DNA of 64,000 nucleotides from Anopheles merus (taxonomy: Eukaryota > Arthropoda > Insecta > Diptera > Culicidae), in assembly GCF_017562075.2 (NCBI RefSeq), contig NC_054082.1, positions 21,460,927-21,524,926 of the forward strand. The letters are read 5' to 3'. Position 1 is the first letter of the stretch. Each line of letters starts with the position of its first letter. Under the pieces are notes generated by a model. That model was not told the origin of the DNA, made no database searches, and saw only the letters and a list, made by a program, of their open reading frames with translations. A program made the position numbers and the translations under genes. Positions 49,801 through 60,700 of this stretch are shown here, one piece after another.

Positions 49801-52707
49801 CTCTCTCTAATCGCAAGCATTGGCCGATTTAGCCGGCAAGCGCTTATAAAAATCAATAGTAATATCCAATTATTTTAGCGTACCTACATTTTACGCATTG
49901 ATAATCTTCAATCGAGATGCCGACCATGCTGAAGGAAGCGGTGGACCGCTTTGAAAAAGGTACACCCGTGGATTACACAGCTAGTACGGGCGCTCGAGCG
50001 CTCGAGAACATCTTCACCTCACGAGGTGTGGGATGCGCTACACTTCATGCCCGTGGCCCCCATACCTGTGCGTTAGTATTAATCGAAAATCGAAAACCGT
50101 GCAACGGGTTCACCACCTTCATTCGGTGAAAAATAATGTTATGCTTCACGATGTTCATTGAGCTGACACAAACCGATGCACACGAGTGAACGTTTGCGAG
50201 CACACCGTTCGGGCTTTGGGGCTGTATCCAATCATAGGTGGGTATATCCTTCATCAAACAAAGGAACGAAGCTACATTTTGCAATTATATTGTGTCGTAA
50301 GTATGTACCTTTTATCGTCAGTAAATGGTATGATACAAATTTAAACATTCAAACATTTAAATACATCTTTCACCATCATTCAAACAGCTATTTGTGTGAA
50401 CTTCGCTGCATGCATAATCCTCTTAAGCGATTTAACTGCCCGATAAATGTTCTTACCCCAACATTTTTACATTAATTTGGTGCACTCACCTCAAACCACG
50501 AAAATACTTTTTGTGCTGCTTCAGAATGGTCTCAAATTGTTGAAATTACTGCTACATGCGTTCATATAACTTCTACAAACTACCACATCGGCTACAACTA
50601 TTAGCCAAACTTCTAACAACACACACACACATACGCTGTCTAAGAAGAATAAGTTTTGCACTGTGTCTTAGCATCAGTTATTTTCTTTTTTATGTAACTT
50701 TCAAACACTTACTGCCGTTAAGCGATTTTGTTCTAAAACGGCCGATTACACATTCGTGTTGAAAAACTTGTCCATCAAAAACATCAGTTTGGCAGAAATT
50801 CTTGTCTAATGACTTTTTACAGCCAGCGTCTTAAACATGTTCCTCGCAGATTTTCTTGTTTGTACAAATAACGCACAATAATAAACTGTTTCTTTCTTCA
50901 ATTGTTTTACTTTTGTGGAGTGATTCTAGCGCACTAGTTAGAATAGGTTGTCTTTTGTAGGTTCGATTATTGCTTATATATGTATCATACTTTAGAAGGT
51001 CACTACTAGTGAGATGATTGATTGAACAGCGGGTATAACAGCAACGACTTAACGTATCACTAATGCTTAATATAACTAGGCTTTGATTTTATACTTGATT
51101 CGGTTAGTTTGTTGGAGGCTTCAGTTTGAGAAAAGGCATTCACTGTTTTGTGGTTTTGGCGATAGAGGGTTTGATACCTACGTACATTACGGTGCTGACT
51201 ACAGGCTACAGTTTTGCGCTGATATTGCTTACGGAAGAGTGTTAATTTATGTTTTTAAATGTTTAGAATGACATCGTTTTTTTGTTTGTAATTCCGAGTT
51301 GCTAGAAGATCAGACGTAGTGTGAAACACACTTACACACACACAATTCTTCTCACATTCGATATATTTCACGGAAAGTGTTCTCCCTCTCGAACGATTGT
51401 TGGCACTGCACGATGACACGCTTTCTAACGATGGTTCACCAAGATTGCACAACGTTCTACTACAGCATCACTTACACGCGCGCTTAAACTTGTCCCGTTT
51501 GCCGGCGGGTTTCACTTCGAGCGCCAAGAAGTTCCTGATTGTCCTGTTTAACACAGCTTCTGCTAGCTGTCGGCCACGTGCACGTTTTGGATGAGCAAAA
51601 CCGTGCGAACAATTCCTCTTCTACCGCTGCGTAACACACCGACGTGGTCCCGGTCCCGTGTGTAACGTTGGCTGGCCTGGGGCAAGCTTCGTGCCCGATG
51701 AAGGCGGTGACTGTGCGCAGTTTTGGTTAGGCTAGCGCGACTCGCTAGAACCCAGCTTCTGCACTGACTAGCGACCAGGGCAAGCGTTCTAGTTTTGATT
51801 CTTTCCTGGCGGTACTGCGGCAACCACATCGCATCCGGCCACGGTACGGGTTTTGGGAGAGATTCGTTTCGGATCCGACTCTCCGCTCCATGAAACGACC
51901 AGCGCGCGAAACCATTGCACAGCGGTGGAGCAGAGAGCGAAACCTCTGCGAACCACCACTGCAAAGAGAAGGTGCCTCTGTCCGGATGGGTCTGAGGTCT
52001 GGTAGGATAGGATCGGGAAAACAAAACGGTGAAAGCGAAACCGCACCGGTGAAGTTACGCATCGCTGTGTGTACGGGCGAAAGAGCAACGATTGTCGTTT
52101 GTAAAGTACTGGTCGTCCTTTTCGAGCTGCTGCTGCCGTTCGTGCGCCCGAATCCTCTCCGAGAGTGGCAAGGAAAAAGTGTACTCTCTCACTCTCTTTC
52201 CGTTGAACGTGTGAAAAACGTGGGAAAATCCAAAGCAAAGGAGGATACAGGAAGCGTGGATAGGGGCCAGGCAGTACATAACAGCATCGCATCGGGAGAT
52301 GAGTTTTCCCGGAATTTTGCTTCTCCTCCTCCAACCGCCCAACCGGAATAGGGAAGGGTAAATTTTTCGGCGATCGTTAGTCACACGCTCGCTCGAGTGC
52401 GTTCGGTAAAGAGTTCGCGCCCAAAACGGGCTGGCCCGAAACGACAGCCTAGACAAACTGTGTGCGCGGCAAACGGCGGTACACACATACACCTTAAAAT
52501 GAAGTAGCTCAGGTCACGGTACGAGCACGGTGAACCTAATCCAACAGTTACAAAACGGACCGCACACCGGGTGACGGAACCTTTTTGGCTCGAGCATTAT
52601 GCTTTATGCTGTTGCCCTAGCCCGTATATTACCGTCCATTTTTCATTCGCCAACCTTTCGCTGTAGCTTTTATATTCGATACTCGTCCGTGTCAGTTGTA
52701 AATGGTA

Positions 52708-52748
<41 letters not shown>

Positions 52749-55700
52749 TTTCTCTCTTTCTCTCTTGCTTGCTCTATAATACCATCCCAGATGAAGTTTA
52801 CCGGTGTGACATCTGAGCCACACACAGCATTAGAACTTCCCAAATGCGCCAGGCTACCCGAGTGCTTCGCGCTATTACGTATGCTTCGATGGTCAAAACC
52901 CCGAAGAAGGCGGATAAGCCTGGCGGATGGAAAACTTTTGCAGCCAACCCTCAAAATTGCACAAAACTCGCCTTCTGCCTCATCTATCATCTAGCGATGC
53001 GGGAGGGCGAGCCGAACGAGCACCGCTGCACGAGGATTTTCATCTTGTCAATTTAATAAAGCACAAACTTTCTCCCATTCCTACGTATTCTGTGACCCAT
53101 GGTTCTTGTTCCCATTTCACCCGAACCAGACGAGTTACACGATTACACGATAAAACATGGTAAAAGTTGAGAGTATGTTCATAAATGGCCCGCAGACGTT
53201 ACAGTGTGGCAGCTGTAATGTATTTCCCTTAGCGATCCAAAGGTCGCACAATGCTCCGTCCGTCCATGTCGTGAAAGGTGGGCATTCAGGCGGAAAATGG
53301 GCAAGCACCGACATGAAACATTCACTTTGTGCGATTATTATTTATCGAAACCTCGATTCCTCAATCATCATTTACAATTCCTTTAAATCGGAAAAATGTA
53401 ACGTCGAAAACAATTCAATTAAACTATCATCTGTTGAATGTAACGAATGGAACTTCTTTGGTAGTATGGCGCGATTTTCGTACTTTAGCGACCAAATTTG
53501 AATAATTTATTTAACATTTGACTCTGACTCGCTCGCTGTAAACCCTGAACCACTTTGTTTGACTGTGGATTTCACATTGTAACACTTTGACATCCATATT
53601 TAAAATGATGAATGAGAATTACACCTGAAATAAAAAAAAATCTTCATTGTTGATGTTTACAAACTTTGTCTTGAAGTTACGTTTTGAGAAACAACATTTT
53701 AATAGTTTTTAATATTTGCTCCTCAAATTAAATATGCTTTTAAAAAACACTAAAAGTTTAAATCTAACGCCTAAATTGATTTACTTTAATCAATACGATT
53801 GCCATTAATCTGGTAAGTCTTTTGAGATTCACGAACCAGGTAAAACCCTGTACGTAACTAACTTATAGAAAAATGTGTACCTTTCAAAGGGTTTTGGAAT
53901 TTTGCCTTCACTTCTTCGTGGGTATGTTTTTTTGTTTGTATTTTATGATGTTGTGTATGAGAGTCTCAAACTTTGATTCGGTATTATTTAGGATGGCTGG
54001 ACCTTGCCCAAAACAAAACGTAATATGAATTTATGTTATAAGTCTTTTCTAATAATCCATTTAATGTTTATTTAGTCAGATAAATCAGATGAAAGGGCAT
54101 GATTGATTCTTCAACCAGGAATGCCAGTGTAAAGCAATCGGTCCTTACAACTTCCAAATACACAAAAATCTCGTGTTGAACCTGCAGGTAAAACCCTCAA
54201 TTTGTACAACTCTGTCGGTGCAAATTTTCTCCTTTACATACTCACAGTTTTATGTACTAGCTATCAGTAATCTGAGTGTTTTTTATCTTTGTTTCGCAAC
54301 GTCTCTCTACAACTGTGTCACTCGTTCCCACTTATTCGAACCTCATCCACTCTCTCTTTCTCTCTGCATCTCCCAGTTGCTCCGGGTCTCTCTTTTTTGC
54401 TAACTTCTCAAAGGTCAAAAACTTACCAAACCATACTGGAGGAAGGCGGGGAAAAATATGAACAAACAAACAAACAAAAAAACCACTAACCTAATCGATA
54501 CCACTACCCTGCTGTCTATACCTTATTCCTGTCCGCATTCTCCCACTTTTTACGCTGGTCCCCGTTCGCTGGTCCGCCTTTTTTTACGATGCGCAACACA
54601 TGATTACGATTACGCTCGTCTCCTGTGCACGGCGTAGCGAGTTGTCGTCGGCTGCCTTCTTTTCCTTCCTCTCGCAGCAACGCAGATCGATGTGTACGCT
54701 TCGTAGCACGACGGTCACGAGACTTTCGTCTGCCTGCCACTCGCCCAAACAACCCATCGCGTACCGCCGAGTGTGCTCCACTTGCACGTACCCCGCATTC
54801 GCGATCGTTTCCATTTTTGCACTCATTTTCCAGCAGCGTGTAACCTTCGCTCCCATTTTCGCTCCCAGTGGCAAAGGAAAAGCAACGCTCTGCCGTGAGA
54901 CTACGGTGTACGGTGTGTTGCTCGTGGTGCAGGCCCACTTGCTCACGCTCGATCTCTCTGGGCCACTTTTACATAGCGTAGCTCTTTGTCTTGCTGGTGA
55001 CGGCCGGTAGCGTTTCGCTTTCCGCCGTCGAATTCCGCCCCGATCACCAGTTTCGAACCGGTTCCCGGAGCGATTGCTCACGTGTCAAAGATATTTCTAC
55101 GCCCTTGCTTCCCATCAGTAGGGTCTTTCCCGGTGGCGGTGGTAGTAGCACGAAAGCGAAGTAGTTTTAACCCAAGCTGCCCGTATCGCCTCGTAACGGG
55201 CTGGAGCAGGGGAAGACACTGTGGGTGGTTACCGTTAGCTAAAACGCTCCCCCAAACGGGCACCATTTTACAGCACCATCACGCCAAAATTCATGCTCGT
55301 GGAAGCCACTTTCGATAGTATTTGCTTCCATCTTTTCCAAGTGTAGTTTTTTTCTTCTTTTAGCATGGAGGCGCATGGTCGCTGACTTTCGTCGGTACGC
55401 ATGCAGTCCTTAGAATTCAACAGAATTGCGTGCGCTTATAATTAGGCGTACAGATTTTGTGCAATATTACGTTTCAAAAGAATTGAATGCAGGGTATTGA
55501 ACAGCTTTAAACCATATAAAACATACTACAGAAGTAATACTATCACTATACACACGATATGTCAGATTTCATCTATGCATGTATTTAAATACAGACCAGT
55601 GTGCAAGCAGTATAAAGGTGTACCTCATTTATTTATAGACAGTTTAATTGATGTCGATCTTGGTCAGAGAATTGATAGTAAATATATTCATATAACAATT

Positions 55701-57669
55701 CTATTCCAGGATCTGTTAAAGAACGCTCAATTCATGTAGGTTTTAATTAGTATTGCTATATTTAAACATCAATACCTGTAATTTCATGCAGTATTACATT
55801 CCATTACGACAAGCCACTGATCATAATTACAGTTCTGCAATTCATGGAAAGGTGCATTTCACTGTTCTCTTTGAACAATTATTACTGTTAATTAATAGTA
55901 CTGTACAATACAATTCAGTCCGTTATGCAATGAAGATTTGCAATGATTGAAGCATATTTTTCTCTTTCATCTGCTTCTGCTCTGCTTCACGGTAACAGAT
56001 ACCAGATTAAGCCAGAGGCAATATAATAAACAAACTGTATGACGACACTCGTGCGAGTGGCAGCAGCATTGCCATTGAGTATAGCATTTCAGGCCGTGGG
56101 TATTGCATTCACTGCCGAACAAACTTGAAACGTTTTAAAGTGATTGATTATTTTTATTTGCAACACCTTTGCCAACGCTCCCCAACGACACATCAGCACA
56201 CGTGGTGGTTGCTAATGGTAATGCCATTAAAAAAAATCACCATGTGTTGTGATGCTATTGCACAGTGTTCGTCGCAGCCACGATGCAGTGCCGTGTTCGC
56301 GATTGCTCATTAGTCGTCGGTTAACCACGGTCTCACGCTCTTGCAATCTATTCTTAGGCATTAGTGCAGCTACACTTCACCGATTTAACGGGCTGGAGAA
56401 ATAAACCGTCCTCGGTCCGTGCGTTGGATTGCTTGGTGCAAAAACTGACGCACCACCATCAACTACCGCTGCATTTGCTTCCCTTTGCTAATGGTGTACT
56501 TTAGCTGTGGACCGATTGCACTGCTATCGGGATGAATTTACTTGACGCATTTGTTGCAGGCGATAAAACCATGCGGTTTATGATGTGATTAGTAGAAAAA
56601 ATCTTCAAAGACGAAGAATTCTATTTTTATAGAACCTATTAATGATGGCAATGATAAGCGTAATGATAATGATGGTAAACCTAATGATCTCATATTGCCG
56701 CTATAGTCACAAGGATTTACTTCAAAATAATACCATCAATAGTTATTCAATTCAAAGCGCCCGATGTGTGTAATAAAAAACCCCACCACTTAAGAAGTTG
56801 TATTTTGAAGGTTGAGTATTCTTATTTAAGCATTTAAATAAAACAGTATTGCACAGCGTTACTGTCTAATGTTTATTATTATTTTAAGTTCCTCTACCCG
56901 CTATGGCTCTCTACTATTAATAACCAGCTATTAAGCGTTTTACATCCGTGACCAGAAAACCATTACCATTGCCGATAATTATTTATAGCTATTTGGTAGC
57001 TTCACCTCCAAAAGGAGGACCCGTGTTATGTAGCCTGACCGTCCACCAACGACCACGAACACCAGCACCACCATTCCATTCCAGCCGCTGGAACGGCCGT
57101 GTGCAATTGACCAAAACGACCGGTCAAAGGTTATGCGGCGCAAACCTAATTTTCCTTTTACCGAGCAAATGCTTTTGCCGTGCAGCCATGTACCGACGAT
57201 ACTAGTACCATACGTATCCTGTGCAAGGCTGGATCAGCCGCCCCACCGTACAATTTCCTTCTGTAGAGCACTTCTTCCTTACCTTACGTATAGGGTTTGA
57301 AAACGGAGCATAATGGACTTTCTCGATTGCTCACAGTGGGTAAGGTGCGCACGAGCAAATGCTTTCAGTGCTAACCCCAAACCGTACAAGAGGAGGATGG
57401 AGAATGATGGCAAGGGTGAGGGTAAAACGATGTTTCTGCGTCCTCGCAATGCTCGCTGCTGCTAACACCACGCACTGCCACGGAAATGTACACCGGATGT
57501 GCACAGCTCCTCACACCATTGGACACATTCAAAGTCCGTCTGAAACGTACACGAGCCACACGCCAATCCTTGATGGATTCCAGTAGCAGCAACAGCAGCG
57601 AAAGTCCTAACACAACTTCAGCCCCAAGTGGTGCTTCAGTGGTTTCTCTATGCGCCTTCGAACTGTATG

Positions 57670-57714
<45 letters not shown>

Positions 57715-60700
57715 CCAGAAACACGGCTGTTATATTTGATTGCATGTCATATTTTCTCCGCTCTCCCAGCACTCCTGGACGATCGTACGCGAAGCTATGT
57801 TTCAACCGGTGTGGCTGCTCCACTCCCAGCGCGAGTGTTCATTACTCGCACCCTCCTGTGCGCCCTGTGTGCAATTGTTCCGGCTGCAAACTACTCGGCA
57901 AACGGAAACACACCGTACCGAGCAAACGGAATCGGTATCGTAGCCGGACCATAACTCAGTGCACAAGGCACTTTTACGGGGACGTACGGGGACCTTGCTG
58001 GACGGATGCGACTCTCCACCCACCCGGTAGCACGGTAGCCAGCCACAGCGGGGAAACGATTTTCGAGTCCGCTAAGGGGTACTAAAACTCTAGCCATTGT
58101 TTTGCTACACCGACCGACTGTTCGGCTCGTGTTCCGCATTGCGTGCCATTTATTGCCGACACAAACCACTTTAACGTTTCCGCGCGGCGAGTGAACGCAG
58201 AAACCGAGCGAAGCAAACGGACGCTCTGCAGCACTGGCGCTGATGCTTGTGATGTGCTCGCCGTGTGCTACCGCGGTGGTTTGTCGATATCGGGGCGAAT
58301 GCTAATGCCGCACCCCTTGCTGGCAGACCCTTATCGCTGGAGTTAATATCTGGAGCGCTGCTAGAGCCCCCATCCGTACCGTACAGCGGTACGTCGGTCT
58401 GGCCGAAAACCGGCCAGCTACTGAGCTTAAGTGAATATTGTAGCGCGTTTCATCCGTTTGATTTGGTTTTGTGTTTTGTTTTTTTTTTTCCTGGTGAGCC
58501 GATTGCCAGTTGCTCGCTTAGCGAAAGCATTTTAGATTAATTCCTACCTTTCCCAACCATCCCAACGCGTTCCCGCGGTCCGGCCCAAGGACGAACGGGA
58601 ATGAATATCGAAATTGCCTGCGGTGGAGGACCTTGCACCGAATACAGTCTCGCAAACGCCGGTTAAGGGAAGCGAAACGTGAACGTTAACATGCAACATG
58701 TTGCCCGCCGTCAATCAAGCAGATCGGCACCGGACCGCCACAACCTCTTGCCACTGAGGCGAAGTCGCCTTTTTCCGCCACTCGACTTGACGTGACCGTC
58801 GTCAATTCGACAGATTAGATTCGTGAGGGGACACCTTGCGTGTGTAAACCTTGTCTGTGATCGTTGCCTTGCCTGCTCGGATTTTATCATTAGGGAGCGG
58901 AAAATTGGTCAGGGTCGTGGTGGAGAAACCTTCTGAACGGTCAAACCACAACACTGCGGAACCGACGGAACTGGGCTGTGTAGGTGAGAGTGTGTGACGT
59001 GAGGTGTAATGGCCGTAGTACGTACCTTGCTGTCCTTGGCGTAGTACAGCTTGTGTCCTTTCAGTCGAAAGTACCTTCGACGCCAGCGCTGAAAGGACCA
59101 GGTCTGCTTCATCAGGTAACCTTCCTTGACGGCCGTCTGGAAAGAGATGAATGTGAGCCATACAAATGGTTTGTGAGTTTCTTTTTGTTAATTATTCAAC
59201 CGTGTGAGATGTAAACCAGGATCATGAGGAGTTTGTGCGATGTCGTGTGGCACATCAACTCTTTACGAAACATAGTTTGCGACATTTTTAACTCCTCTTT
59301 TTACATGTAATTTTTAAGCACAATATCGCTGCTGGTGGATAGCAGAATTAGTTTTCCCCAATGTCAGGCCAGCCGCTGGGTGTCACTGTCGCTGACAGCT
59401 TCTGCATATATCCAGAGCCAAAATATCGTTTCGTTCCCGGAAGCTCTGACATCAGGGTTGAAATTCACTGAAATGCACAGGGTCCCCTATTTACGGCATT
59501 TTATCCTTTCCACGTTCCAAACAATGCAGAACCAATGTCCCGGAACAAGCGGCCCATATCTGTGCTACATTGGCAGTCGTGTATCTCCTCGATTGTTCTG
59601 GACAGGTTATTCCATTTTATACTATTCTCCCTAGCAGCCCCGGACACGACGGATCGTACCCTGTCCCGTCCAGCAATGCGAGACCCACTGGGCACTGTTT
59701 CGCTCTTCACTATGGTTGCAGCCCCGAACATGCCCGGTGGTGGGCCTTGGAAACGAAACGTCAAACGGCGTAAGGGAGTGAAATTTGTGTTCACGCCAGC
59801 ATCCATCCGTCCATTGTGTGTCAACGCTATCAAATGCTGGGCAAACTGAATGGGCAAACCTCCTTCCAACAATCAACATTTTCTGCTACATTTCACCCCC
59901 CACGAATAACGCACCAGTCGGAAGACCACTGGGNNNNNNNNNNNNNNNNNNNNNNNNNNNNNNNNNNNNNNNNNNNNNNNNNNNNNNNNNNNNNNNNNNN
60001 NNNNNNNNNNNNNNNNNNNNNNNNNNNNNNNNNTCCCGTCAGCTTTTGCTGTCAGCGCCAAACGCGTTCGCTTCTAGTGCACACGTCATCGTCATCGTCA
60101 CTTCCGGGTGGGGCTCCACCTTGGTTACATACAGGGAAACGCTTCAGCACACGGGTTGCTGGGAAACCGTGCTGTCCTTACACCGTACGGTGGGTGCAGA
60201 CGATGGCTGTAAAACGACGCATCGCCATCGCAAATGAGGTCAGAGCGCCTGGCCTGGCGTCACATAGCTGCACGAAATCAGGTCAATCAAGGCGACGGCT
60301 GGCGTCCTGCAGTCGTGCGAAACATCATCATGACCATCCATCTTCGCGCTCGGTCTGTGTGCCGTGTGGATGTGTGTGTCGGTGCCTGTGTGTATGCTTA
60401 CCTCTCGGGTAAATGATGACGGACACCAATGGTGTAGCACCTACAAGGTAACACTTTTAGGGATCGCTTCGTTAGAAGGCCGAATGGTCAGGCCATCCTT
60501 CCGGTACACCATATTCCAGCGTATGCGCTCATTTATCTTGCATCCCTCAAAACTACAGTCTATAGCCAACTAGAGGTGTGGTTGATGTTTTTCAACAGCC
60601 AACACGTCATACAGGCATCATTCGTTTTGTGTTTTGGGTCCGTTACAGCGCCCTTCATAACGATATCTGCTATACTACCGCATACAGAACTCTCTATCTG

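Larger units (their letters stand above)
29598..59025 (-). other. DGK intron 2 (29.4 kb)
   Basis: Giant intron splitting the PH domain. It contains the palindromic LTR element, a SINE and at least six dinucleotide microsatellites. Relatively GC-rich stretches with longer random ORFs (about 51.5-52.5, 54.5-55.3 and 57.3-58.8 kb) could be enhancers or alternative promoters, but no exon was recognised there. 53.5-54.2 and 55.4-56.0 kb are AT-rich and featureless. Confidence 0.75.

Noticed and set aside
51563..52492. Several overlapping ORFs of 105-181 codons on both strands
   Set aside because: No recognisable domain, mutually overlapping, no consistent splice partners; treated as GC-rich intronic sequence.
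54516..55081. 140- and 165-codon minus-strand ORFs as possible alternative DGK first exons
   Set aside because: No similarity to any DGK N terminus and no clear donor in a phase compatible with exon 3.
59785..60412. ORFs reading through the N run
   Set aside because: Translation through unknown bases is meaningless.
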